DNA of 64,000 nt, taken from the NCBI GenBank assembly GCA_035534895.1, contig DATLRC010000006.1, positions 1 to 64,000 of the forward strand, written 5' to 3'. Positions 16,005 to 23,485 of the stretch are shown piece by piece. How positions within the stretch are numbered: position 1 is the stretch's first letter; every line of letters starts with the position of its first letter. A program made the translations under genes and the position numbers. The notes under the pieces were generated by a model. It worked only from the letters and a program-made list of their open reading frames with translations. It was not told the origin of the DNA and made no database searches. This stretch comes from DATLRC01 sp035534895 (lineage in GTDB: Bacteria > Patescibacteriota > Saccharimonadia > Saccharimonadales > UBA4665).

Positions 16005-17453
16005 TTATGATTTTAACAGTTCGCCGCCACCAAAAATATTGCTTATGGTATCGACTGCCAGAATAGGTTCATCTGAGCTTGCGAATTGGCTGGCGTCAGT
16101 ACTTGGTTTAGCATCTGACAGTAAACATACGATCTCAACTGCCTGGCCCGTTTTTTCTTTTATTATATCTGTTAGTAATTGGCGGTTTTTAATTTCACTG
16201 ACTAGCTTGCGGTGGAAGGCAAAACCAAAGCTGAGTGTTAATTTACCCTTTTGACTAAAGTCTGGCTTGGCCATCCTGATGATCCCGTAGAGGGTATTGT
16301 ACTGCTTTTTAAGTGCCGCTAATATGTCAGGCCAAATCGATTCATCAAGGCTGATTAGTTCTTTTGGAGTTGTGGACTCAGTTTTTCTAGAAGGAGGTGG
16401 TAGTTTCGGATCGTTTGTTTTAACAGTGGTTTTGATTTTAGACTTGTTTTCTGCTGGCTCGGTCTCGCTCTTTAGACTCGATTTTGGGTCTGGTTTTTGG
16501 CTAAGAGCAATTTCTAGGACGACAATTTCAAGTAGTCGTTCGGGGTCAAATGAGGCTGGAACAGACAGCAGTCTATCTAGTAACTGAAGTAAAAGCTTGC
16601 TTGGCAACTTGTTTGTCTGATCGATTAACTGTTGCCTAAGTTGTCTACTAAGTTGCTTGGCAATGGCAGGAGCTTGAAAGCCTTGTTCATAAAGGAAGCT
16701 GATTAATTTTATAACTTCTTGAGGGTTGGTCTGCAGGCATTTTACTAAAAGGTTAATAGATTCTTCCGGTGGTATGCCCAGTAAGGAATATACTTCTTGG
16801 ACGTCGATTGGTTGAGTCTGGTTGGCGGCTTGATCAAGTAGACTTATGCTGTCTCGGAAACTGCCTTCACCATGCTCAGCGAGCAGAGAAAGTGCCTGGT
16901 CACTAATAACAATTTTCTCTTTTTGAGCAATAAAGCGTAAATGCTTAGCTACGGCGGCTGCAGCAACAGGCTTAAAGTTGAAGTGTTGGGTGCGACTTAT
17001 GATGGTCTCTGGCAATTTATGTGCTTCGGTGGTGGCTAACATAAACACCACATGGGCTGGTGGTTCTTCAAGTGTTTTAAGCAATGCGTTGAATGCTTCA
17101 CGGGTTAGCATGTGTACCTCATCAATAATGTAGACTTTATACTTTGCTAAAACTGGAGCGACATTAACTTTTTCACGCAGTTCGCGAATTTCATCAATTC
17201 TTCTGTTGCTGGCGGCGTCTATCTCTATAATGTCAATGTGCGAACTATCAGATTGATAAGGCAGATTGTTAATTTGATGGGCTAGAATACGGGCAATAGA
17301 GGTTTTACCGACACCACGCGGTCCGCTAAAAAGATAAGCATGGCTGATTCGACCACTCTTCAGTGCTTGTTCCAAAGTTGTGGTTATATGCTCTTGGCCA
17401 ACTATTTCAGCCAGACTCATCGAGCGATATTTACGATACAGTGCTTGCCCCAT
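16005..17453 (-). CDS. dnaX: DNA polymerase III gamma/tau subunit without the zinc module
   Basis: 482 residues. The clamp-loader AAA+ domain has Walker A SGPRGVGKTS (43-52), Walker B VYIIDEVHML, and sensor 1 ATTEAHKLPETIISRT. The four-cysteine zinc module that normally lies between Walker A and the IEIDAAS motif is absent (INNLPYQSDSSHIDIIEIDAAS, about 61-82), and the clamp-loader SRC motif reads SRT. A Lys/Pro/Thr-rich hinge (about 330-370) precedes a C-terminal domain that may bind polymerase or DnaB. TATAAT lies 12 nt before the ATG. DnaX assembles with delta and delta-prime to load the sliding clamp. Confidence 0.93.
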   Translation of the reverse strand: MGQALYRKYRSMSLAEIVGQEHITTTLEQALKSGRISHAYLFSGPRGVGKTSIARILAHQINNLPYQSDSSHIDIIEIDAASNRRIDEIRELREKVNVAPVLAKYKVYIIDEVHMLTREAFNALLKTLEEPPAHVVFMLATTEAHKLPETIISRTQHFNFKPVAAAAVAKHLRFIAQKEKIVISDQALSLLAEHGEGSFRDSISLLDQAANQTQPIDVQEVYSLLGIPPEESINLLVKCLQTNPQEVIKLISFLYEQGFQAPAIAKQLSRQLRQQLIDQTNKLPSKLLLQLLDRLLSVPASFDPERLLEIVVLEIALSQKPDPKSSLKSETEPAENKSKIKTTVKTNDPKLPPPSRKTESTTPKELISLDESIWPDILAALKKQYNTLYGIIRMAKPDFSQKGKLTLSFGFAFHRKLVSEIKNRQLLTDIIKEKTGQAVEIVCLLSDAKPSTDASQFASSDEPILAVDTISNIFGGGELLKS

Positions 17454-17526
17454 AGACAGTAACTAATTATAGCGGAGACGCTCAAACAATGCTGTTGTTT
17501 AATTATGTAATGACAGAACTTTAATG

Positions 17527-18036
17527 TTAGAGTGCGGCTTCTAGGGCTGCCCATTCGGCGGTCGAGTCGTCTTCTGGTAAGTTGACACTGACTTGATCTC
17601 CTGGTTTTGCTTTGAAGTAGGTAACACTAGCTAACAGGACACGAAATTTCTTATCACCAACGTCCACGAAATAATGGCCGTTTTCCAATATTAGACTACC
17701 TACAACTTGCTTACGTGGAACCGGTCCGATTTGTTTGTACAAAAAAGTTCCGTCGTCGGCAATCGTTAATTTTAGAATATCTCCTTGAACCAATTTGGAC
17801 TTTGAAGCGTAGTTTGCTGGTACGGGATAGGTTTTGCTGTCCGATCCGACCATATTTTGACCGTCGAAGACACCCTCAATAACCTTGCCTATTGTATCCT
17901 CTCGCGATACAGGCTGTACTTTCTCATCATCACCAACTAAGCTTATCAAGAGCTCAGTAGCTGCAGCTAAATTTGTTTCAGCGTCTTGTATAAGAGTTCT
18001 CAAACGCTTAATTTGTTTTTCAGGAACATCCGCCAT
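17527..18036 (-). CDS. conserved-looking hypothetical protein downstream of rplL
   Basis: 169 residues that I do not recognise. Residues 1-35 are helical and likely coiled-coil (EKQIKRLRTLIQDAETNLAAATELL). The rest is rich in beta-type segments (GKVIEGVFDGQNMVGSDSK, DILKLTIADDGTFLYKQIG, VVGSLILENGHYFVDVGDKK) and could form an OB- or SH3-like barrel. There is no signal peptide. A purine-rich GAGAGAG site precedes the ATG, and a promoter-like TTGACT-N17-TAGTTT lies about 60 nt upstream. Its position between rplL and dnaX suggests a housekeeping role, but the function is unknown. Confidence 0.75.
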   Translation of the reverse strand: MADVPEKQIKRLRTLIQDAETNLAAATELLISLVGDDEKVQPVSREDTIGKVIEGVFDGQNMVGSDSKTYPVPANYASKSKLVQGDILKLTIADDGTFLYKQIGPVPRKQVVGSLILENGHYFVDVGDKKFRVLLASVTYFKAKPGDQVSVNLPEDDSTAEWAALEAAL

Positions 18037-18201
18037 ATCTTAAACTCTCTCATAAGTGTTTGTTTAGGTACACTTACCCCTAAAACTACCATGATAATAA
18101 CCCAAAGTCAAAATATATTAAAAACGCTGTGGATAAATGACGAGTGATTACCAACGATCTGTGGAAGTATTTCTCTCGGGGGAGGAGTGTTTAGATTTAA
18201 T

Positions 18202-18612
18202 CTAAACTAGTTCAACGATTGCGCCCGCTTCTTCCAAAGCTTTTTTGGCACTTTCAGCATCTTCTTTTTTAGCTTTCTCAAGTACTACCTTTGGTGCAGC
18301 GTCAACTATTGCCTTGGCTTCGCCAAGCCCCAGTTGAGTTATGTCCTTGACAGCCTTAATAACGGCTACCTTTTGTGAGCCAACATCCTTAAGCATTACG
18401 TCGTATTCACTTTTTTCTGCGGTCGCAGGAAGATCTTCAGAATTTGTTGCTGGGGCAGCAACCGCCGCAGCCGGAGCGGCAGCACTAACGCCCCAATGTT
18501 CCTCAAGGAACTTAACAAATTTGCTAATTTCGAGAGCGCTCATTTTGTCGAGCTCGACAACTACTTTCTCGAATTCTTTGGGAACGGTTACTTTTTTTTC
18601 TGTCTCTGCCAT
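18202..18612 (-). CDS. rplL: 50S ribosomal protein L7/L12
   Basis: 136 residues, slightly longer than usual. It has the N-terminal dimerisation helix (EFEKVVVELDKMSALEISKF), an Ala/Pro-rich hinge (about 48-60) and the C-terminal factor-binding domain (KVAVIKAVKDITQLGLGEAKAIVDAAPK). It forms the stalk that recruits elongation factors. It follows rplJ by 29 nt in the usual order. A GTTTAGAT/ATCTAAAC inverted repeat follows the stop codon but lacks a T tract. Confidence 0.97.
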   Translation of the reverse strand: MAETEKKVTVPKEFEKVVVELDKMSALEISKFVKFLEEHWGVSAAAPAAAVAAPATNSEDLPATAEKSEYDVMLKDVGSQKVAVIKAVKDITQLGLGEAKAIVDAAPKVVLEKAKKEDAESAKKALEEAGAIVELV

Positions 18613-18641
18613 AATATAAATCCTTTCTTAAGATTAGTTTG

Positions 18642-19172
18642 TTAAGCAATGATATCTGCTCTGGCGTTCAATACATTTGAAACGCCTCTTAGATTGCTAG
18701 CCATTAAATTGATAAAACTGCTTAAAGGAGCGGCCATTGTGCCGACTAGTATGCCTCTTAGTTGTTCTTTACCTGGTAAACTTGCTAAAGCCTTGACGTC
18801 ATCTGAGCTAATGAAGAGACCCTTGTCTGTAATTGCGCCTACAAATTGGAGGCTTGGTTGTGTTTTGGCAAACTGAGCTAAGGCTTGAGCTGGTGCCACT
18901 TCGTCTTCAGAGTTAAATGCATAGATCAGCATTCCTCGGAGAACAGACGAGTCAAAATCCTTAAATTTGTCTATACCCTCTAATGCTTTAATAAGCAAGC
19001 GATTCTTTACAACCTGCACGTGTGTGCCGTTAGTCCTAGCTTGTTGACGCAAGGATTGCATTGCCTTGACTGACGTTCCTTGATAGGTAGCTAATACCGT
19101 CATTTTTGATTCAATTAGGTACTTGCTAATCTGACTGACCACGGAGTCTTTTTTAGCTTTGGTTAAGGCCAT
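18642..19172 (-). CDS. rplJ: 50S ribosomal protein L10
   Basis: 176 residues, standard length. The RNA-binding N-terminal part (ALTKAKKDSVVSQI, QSLRQQARTNGTHVQVVKNRL) and the C-terminal helix that binds L7/L12 dimers are recognisable. It anchors the stalk to 23S rRNA. An AAAGGAGA site lies upstream of the ATG. The roughly 245 nt before it carry an L10-type leader with an internal terminator, so expression is probably autoregulated by L10(L12)4. No rpoB or rpoC follows in this window. Confidence 0.97.
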   Translation of the reverse strand: MALTKAKKDSVVSQISKYLIESKMTVLATYQGTSVKAMQSLRQQARTNGTHVQVVKNRLLIKALEGIDKFKDFDSSVLRGMLIYAFNSEDEVAPAQALAQFAKTQPSLQFVGAITDKGLFISSDDVKALASLPGKEQLRGILVGTMAAPLSSFINLMASNLRGVSNVLNARADIIA

Positions 19173-19194
19173 TACTTATCTCCTTTCAGGGCTT

Positions 19195-19412
19195 TAACGA
19201 GGTGCGGCTATCGACCATTAAACCGGTCACATATTTTCGTTGTACCAAAAAAGCTTCTCGGTTACCAAGAAGCTTCGTTGTGTGCTCAAAAACAATAATG
19301 AATTATCGCACCTCGGCGACATTATCAAGGCTTTTCGGCCCGTCGCTGTCTTTGGTAACTTAGAACATATTACTCTGTTAGGCAGATAAAGTCAAACACA
19401 CAGCGACCTGCT
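19195..19412 (-). promoter_or_regulatory. L10-type ribosomal leader upstream of rplJ
   Basis: The untranslated region before rplJ contains a long-range pair GGTCGCTG (minus strand near 19408) with CAGCGAC (near 19342), an inner CTGCC/GGCAG-type region, and a second distant pair CGCACC (about 19308-19313) with GGTGCG (19201-19206) close to the start codon. Between these lies an intrinsic terminator. The layout fits known L10 leaders, where L10-L12 binding controls attenuation. The exact kink-turn was not resolved by eye. Confidence 0.55.
19247..19275 (-). terminator. attenuator hairpin in the rplJ leader
   Basis: Minus-strand AAGCTTCT-TGGTAACC-GAGAAGCTT followed by TTTTT makes a strong intrinsic terminator about 75-100 nt before the rplJ ATG. 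It would stop leader transcripts unless an alternative fold forms. Confidence 0.7.
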
Positions 19413-19419
19413 GTCTTTG

Positions 19420-19848
19420 TCAATAAATTGAGGAACTGCTTGGGTGATGCATTAAGGGTTTTGGTGGAGACTGGGTGATATATGGGACGTATGTTGTTGT
19501 TTCTGGCGTCACTTTATCTAAGACAATTTGTTGCTCACCAGAGGCACTATTAATAATGGAACTACCGTTTTGATCATTGTCAGCCGGTTTATTTAACGGT
19601 TTGTCCCCTATTGTCAATCCAAAAAGTAGAGGATAGAGTTCAGCGGCTTTTTGGGCGATCATATCACCTTGGCACTCATGGCCGTCGTAGCAGACTATTT
19701 CATCTAATGCCATGTCCCTTACGCGATCGATAGCTGATTGTTGGGTGATTGGTTGGTCACCTTCATAAGATTGATCAGTTGTTAACTGGCCGTATGATCT
19801 GCCAAGATCGTGTTGAGGTCGCCAATTGCGTTCAGGGTTAATAGGCAT
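19420..19848 (-). CDS. hypothetical protein, third gene of the 19420-20391 cluster
   Basis: 142 residues that I do not recognise. The first half is soluble and charged (RDMALDEIVCYDGHECQGDMIAQKAAELYP), with two Cys separated by six residues. The last 60 residues are rich in Pro, Ser, Thr and Asn and look disordered, ending PKPLMHHPSSSSIY. No membrane segment or known motif is visible. The start overlaps the end of the preceding gene by 11 nt, so the two are translationally coupled. The stop lies about 10 nt before the apparent L10 leader, so read-through into rplJ is possible. Confidence 0.55.
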   Translation of the reverse strand: MPINPERNWRPQHDLGRSYGQLTTDQSYEGDQPITQQSAIDRVRDMALDEIVCYDGHECQGDMIAQKAAELYPLLFGLTIGDKPLNKPADNDQNGSSIINSASGEQQIVLDKVTPETTTYVPYITQSPPKPLMHHPSSSSIY

Positions 19849-20140
19849 CCCAAGACTCCCCCTGGCTTATTGGGTAAAAGCTATGACCACCTTCAATCAT
19901 TTGCTCAGCTTGCTTAAGTGCCAAGTCGGCGATTTTCATTTGCACGTGGCGCGGGACTGAAGTCATGCCGTCTCGACGCAGCATTGATGCACTAACCTCA
20001 AAGGCTGCTGACTCTAAAGCCATAAGTCTTGACTCGTTCGGTTCTTGATTGCTATCTAGACGCAAGCCCTGTAAATCGAGCATTGCTTGGCGCACCCTTG
20101 TCATATCGGCCCCTGACTTTTGTCTGGTACTGAATTTCAT
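19838..20140 (-). CDS. hypothetical protein, second gene of the cluster
   Basis: 100 residues, soluble and mostly helical (TRVRQAMLDLQGLRL, SRLMALESAAFEVSASMLRR, KIADLALKQAEQMIEGG). I see no recognisable domain. Alternating hydrophobic and charged residues suggest a small helical bundle or a dimerising protein. It lies 26 nt after the first gene of the cluster and overlaps the next by 11 nt. The ATG at 20140 is preceded by AGGAA-like purines. Confidence 0.55.
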   Translation of the reverse strand: MKFSTRQKSGADMTRVRQAMLDLQGLRLDSNQEPNESRLMALESAAFEVSASMLRRDGMTSVPRHVQMKIADLALKQAEQMIEGGHSFYPISQGESWDAY

Positions 20141-20166
20141 TTCCTTGGTTCCTGATAAAATATTTT

Positions 20167-20391
20167 TTAATAATTCTCAGGGTCACTATTTGAATGTCTG
20201 AGGATGCTGGATTCGGGGACCATTCGCCCATCTGTTAAAACTACCATACCGTAACCGGGGACAGTTTCTTTAACTTCAGAGACATCATATTGCTCACGAT
20301 AGGCCGCTTCAGACATAACATTGCGAGCAACCATTAGACTTAAATCACGTTCAGGCATTTTAAAGTTTGGTTTTACTTGTTCGTGGTTCAT
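20167..20391 (-). CDS. hypothetical protein, first gene of the cluster
   Basis: A 74-residue soluble protein. The first half is helical (RDLSLMVARNVMSEAAYREQ) and is followed by a short beta-like hairpin (GYGMVVLTDGRMVPESSI). No family recognised. GGAG lies 11 nt upstream of the ATG. It is the first open frame after the candidate structured RNA and terminator at 20419-20580, so its expression may depend on read-through of that element. Confidence 0.55.
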   Translation of the reverse strand: MNHEQVKPNFKMPERDLSLMVARNVMSEAAYREQYDVSEVKETVPGYGMVVLTDGRMVPESSILRHSNSDPENY

Positions 20392-20418
20392 CGATATTTA
20401 CTCCATATTGATTAAATT

Positions 20419-20580
20419 AAAAAGGACTTCGTTGTTGAAGCCTACTTTATTATTTGGACTGCGCTAAGCGCGTTTTATTAGGTGTAGGTGCGCGAGGCTT
20501 CAACTAAACTGAAGCACAGTCCCAAACGGACTAGAATAATGTAGCCAAAAGAGTTGTGCTTAGTATTGAAGCTCATAATT
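20419..20580 (-). ncRNA. candidate structured RNA or riboswitch-like leader ending in a terminator
   Basis: Starting just after a promoter, the minus strand contains nested helices: GAGCTTCAA (20574-20566) with TTGAAGCCTC (20503-20494), AAGCACA (20561-20555) with TGTGCTT (20518-20512), and AGTCC/GGACT. Two alternative 9-bp pairings compete with them: GGACTGTGC (20522-20514) with GCGCAGTCC (20464-20456), and GTTGAAGCC (20504-20496) with GGCTTCAAC (20442-20434). The latter two interleave, so they would form a pseudoknot. The end has GGCTTC-AACAAC-GAAGTCC followed by TTTTT, a terminator-like hairpin that the GTTGAAGCC pairing would break. One wobble pair fits only minus-strand RNA. It matches no class that I know. 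Confidence 0.5.
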
Positions 20581-20584
20581 GACT

Positions 20585-20612
20585 AGTCTACTCCTTGATG
20601 CGTCATTGTCAA
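20585..20612 (-). promoter_or_regulatory. promoter of the structured RNA and 19420-20391 cluster
   Basis: Minus-strand TTGACA (20612-20607), a 16-nt spacer and TAGACT (20590-20585). Transcription should begin near 20578, at the foot of the first helix. Confidence 0.6.
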
Positions 20613-20631
20613 AAACTTTTACAATAAAATA

Positions 20632-20660
20632 TTGATTTGAGGTTAGCGATAGTGTAGTAT
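20632..20660 (+). promoter_or_regulatory. promoter of the divergent unknown gene
   Basis: TTGATT (20632-20637), a 17-nt spacer and TAGTAT (20655-20660). The start should be near 20667, about 26 nt before the ATG at 20693. Confidence 0.5.
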
Positions 20661-20692
20661 TTAATGCGGATTCAGAGACCAAGAATAAAGAA

Positions 20693-21133
20693 ATGAATAT
20701 TTTAGAGGCTAATAGAGCTGATCTAGCTCATCAAAACGGATTGTCTGTTTTAGTGGACAAAGACGAAAGTGTTCGTCTAGGTTATTTAATGGCCGATGCG
20801 GTCTATGATAATTTGCATAGTTACCTGCTAGGAGAAAGATCAAACTTTCGAGCTACTTTTGACAGCGCCAATCCGGTACACAGTTTGGCACAAGAGCGTT
20901 TTGCTAAACTGATTGAAACCGACAAACATAGAGTAGATATTCCACTAGGAGACGTTCATGAAGCTTTGGACAGATGGGGTGAGACTGCTGACATTATCCG
21001 ACACGAAGAAACACTCATCATGGCTCTGGGATCAGTTAGTCTGCGCGTCAAAAAAAGTAGCATGCCTGATAAACCTGGCAGTGACGAGCTAGTAACTTAC
21101 TTCTGTCTTGTCTTGCCTGAGCAGCAGAGTTAG
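20693..21133 (+). CDS. hypothetical protein divergent from the cluster
   Basis: 146 residues, soluble and acidic. The N-terminal half looks helical (ESVRLGYLMADAVYDNLHSYL) and the C-terminal half contains alternating strands and helices (RVDIPLGDVHEALDRWGETA, ETLIMALGSVSLRVKK). I do not recognise a family. It is transcribed divergently from the 19420-20391 cluster across the structured-RNA region. Its stop codon directly abuts the stop of the convergent Tmk-ThyX gene, with no terminator between. Confidence 0.55.
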   Translation: MNILEANRADLAHQNGLSVLVDKDESVRLGYLMADAVYDNLHSYLLGERSNFRATFDSANPVHSLAQERFAKLIETDKHRVDIPLGDVHEALDRWGETADIIRHEETLIMALGSVSLRVKKSSMPDKPGSDELVTYFCLVLPEQQS

Positions 21134-23485
21134 CTAATGCTTAAGCTGTGTTAGCTTGTACTGGGTGTAGCGTTCAGCTGCTAGACGATTAAGCTTCGGG
21201 TCGTCTGCCTTATTGACGAAGCTCATCGCATCAGCTGTTAGTGGGTGTACGGCAGCCACCTTTTCATGCATCTGTAGTACTAATTTGCGGTAGCCGGGGT
21301 GCCCTTGGGGACTTGTTCGTATCTCGTGGAGGTGGAAAGCTTGGCGTGCGTTGTAGCTGACCTTCCAGCGCATTTTATGCCCTAAAAGGGTAGCGTATTG
21401 GGCTTCCAGGAGGTATCCGGCTGATTGAAGATGGCTATAAAGTTTAAGGCTTAGATCGAAACAGTGTTCAAATTGTTCGCTCAATCCGGCTTGGTCAATC
21501 AACTCTGGAACTTCAAAGCCAAAGCGCGGTGTCAACTCTTGCCACTCTAAATCCTCAACCATGCGGTGTCGCTGGAGGTCGCGGAATATGCCGTAATCAC
21601 AAACAATGTCCCAGCTATAGTGAACTTTTTCGAGGGCTCGACCCGGCTTATGGCGTCTATTTAGACGTTCACCGATGTAGGTCTTAAAGACACCAACCTT
21701 TTTCTCGTAGCTCCAGGCATTAACTTGGTTTTGGATTTGTTTGAGAGACAGCGCGCTATGTTCATAGAGCATGTCTGGAATCAACTCGAGTTCATTTTTG
21801 GGCCAGAAATCAACTAGCTCAACCGGGTCGCTTGTGGGCTGGGCGTGGTTAATGGGCAGTTCCTTTGAAGCCAAATGCTTCATGGCTTGTTTGGTGTTAG
21901 CGCTGTAGGCGATGGTTGCACCGCCTCGCTCAGGTTTGTCAGCTCTCTCGAGAAAGACAGGGATAATCTTGCGCCCTTCAGTTAATAATGCTTGTCCAGT
22001 CAGTCTGGCCTCTGGTAACTCGTCACTCAAGAGATGCATAATAAGACTTTCAAACGCTTGACCTGATGCAAAGATGCCGACAGTTGATTTGGTGGCAACT
22101 GGTAAGATCGGTCGGGCAGCATCACAAGCTTGGGCTCGGGTAGCTCCCAACCAAGCATTGTCTCGTTCTTTTTCAGGCGTCTGCGAAGCCAGACGAACAT
22201 GCTCAGTCAGTCGGTGTACAATCTCAGAATATATCTGGAAGATCTGATCCATGATCTGTTCGTATTGCTGCTTAGTTTTTTCATCCAGATACGTTGGCGT
22301 GAAGTACTTATATTTTCCATTAGCGTCTGTTTGATCAAAGTAAATATAGCGTGTCGACTGTTCGAGATAGGCTGCTAAGCGTCCCCATTCTAATTTTTTG
22401 GTCAGTAGATTAGAGGCGTTTTCAACCACTACATGTATCCCAGCCAGCTGTTGGACAGAGTCGTCGCCGTATGCCGTGATTACCCTCTGCAATAAGTTCT
22501 CATCCTTGCCTTGGCTGGATGCGAATTCATCTAGCAGCGTAATTCGCATGTCGTCTCCGCGGCGACTGAGTCGTGCCATAGCCGCAGCGACGGTCAAGGG
22601 GTTTATTTTGTCTGTGAAAGCATAGACATTACCGCTGCTATTAGTGACCACTTGGTCAAGGTATTGCTGGCCGGCGGCGGTGATTTGATAATGATTGTCT
22701 TTCTTTTCCAGCAAAGGCTGCTGGCTTGGTAACGGCACATCTACATCAGGAGTTGGCTTATTGTTAACTGTTGACACGGTAGTTGTAATGGACAGTTTTT
22801 TGTTTTCTATAATTGATTTTAGTGCTTCCGGCTGAGCAACGGCTGCTTTACTTGGATTTCGAACTGCCAGAGTTTGAGCAATTAACTGCCAAATTTGGTC
22901 GCTGGCTTTTTCAAGGGACTCGGTTGCAAAGACTACAGGTAAGTTTCGTTGCTTAGCTTCCCAAAGGTAACCGGCTCTTACCCTCTCTAGAAACTGAACA
23001 TCTAGATCGTCGAAGCGTTCACCTTGCCCTCGCCCCTGAAGTCGCTCTTTAAGTGTTGTTGCTGGAGCATCTAGGATAATACACAGATCGGGCTCGACAC
23101 CGTTGACTGCAAAGTCGATAATTCGATTAATCATTTCGTAGTCGGGCACATCGCCGCGTCCATAATACTGTATGGCGAGAGTAGTCAGATAATTCCGATC
23201 CACTAGGCAAATTAAACCCTGTTCGACACTGGTTTTAATGACTTGTAATGATTGGGAGCGGGCAGCGTTATAGAGCAGGACCTCAGTATTGGTGTTCATT
23301 GGGAAATGGGGATCCTGAGTCAGTTGACGAATTGCTCTGGCTGTCAGGTCGCTTTGGCTGTCTGGCTCTCTGAATGAACGAACCGGCAGTCCAGCCGCAC
23401 GAAGGCGGCGGGTCATTTCAAGTAACTGGGTTGTTTTACCAACACCTTCAGGGCCTTCCAGGACAATATATTTGCCTCTACTCAT
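21134..23485 (-). CDS. fusion of dTMP kinase and tandem ThyX-like domains
   Basis: 783 residues in three parts. Residues 1-205 are a thymidylate kinase with P-loop GPEGVGKTT (11-19), DRNYLTTLAIQ and lid-like RGQGERFDD. A linker (about 206-260) follows. Residues about 285-520 and 545-775 are two ThyX-type halves. Canonical ThyX carries RHR then E-x-S-x-R-Y. The first half keeps EQSTRY (375-380) but has WGR where RHR belongs; the second keeps RHR (639-641) but has an expanded, altered following segment ending ELTPRF. Together they could make and phosphorylate dTMP (dUMP to dTDP), if the halves share an active site. The start overlaps the dcd-like gene by 8 nt. Confidence 0.8.
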   Translation of the reverse strand: MSRGKYIVLEGPEGVGKTTQLLEMTRRLRAAGLPVRSFREPDSQSDLTARAIRQLTQDPHFPMNTNTEVLLYNAARSQSLQVIKTSVEQGLICLVDRNYLTTLAIQYYGRGDVPDYEMINRIIDFAVNGVEPDLCIILDAPATTLKERLQGRGQGERFDDLDVQFLERVRAGYLWEAKQRNLPVVFATESLEKASDQIWQLIAQTLAVRNPSKAAVAQPEALKSIIENKKLSITTTVSTVNNKPTPDVDVPLPSQQPLLEKKDNHYQITAAGQQYLDQVVTNSSGNVYAFTDKINPLTVAAAMARLSRRGDDMRITLLDEFASSQGKDENLLQRVITAYGDDSVQQLAGIHVVVENASNLLTKKLEWGRLAAYLEQSTRYIYFDQTDANGKYKYFTPTYLDEKTKQQYEQIMDQIFQIYSEIVHRLTEHVRLASQTPEKERDNAWLGATRAQACDAARPILPVATKSTVGIFASGQAFESLIMHLLSDELPEARLTGQALLTEGRKIIPVFLERADKPERGGATIAYSANTKQAMKHLASKELPINHAQPTSDPVELVDFWPKNELELIPDMLYEHSALSLKQIQNQVNAWSYEKKVGVFKTYIGERLNRRHKPGRALEKVHYSWDIVCDYGIFRDLQRHRMVEDLEWQELTPRFGFEVPELIDQAGLSEQFEHCFDLSLKLYSHLQSAGYLLEAQYATLLGHKMRWKVSYNARQAFHLHEIRTSPQGHPGYRKLVLQMHEKVAAVHPLTADAMSFVNKADDPKLNRLAAERYTQYKLTQLKH

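Noticed and set aside
18128..18136. Perfect DnaA box (TTATCCACA on the minus strand) near dnaX, with a partial one near 39365
   Set aside because: Only single boxes occur, with no dnaA gene, AT-rich unwinding region or box cluster, so there is no support for an origin.
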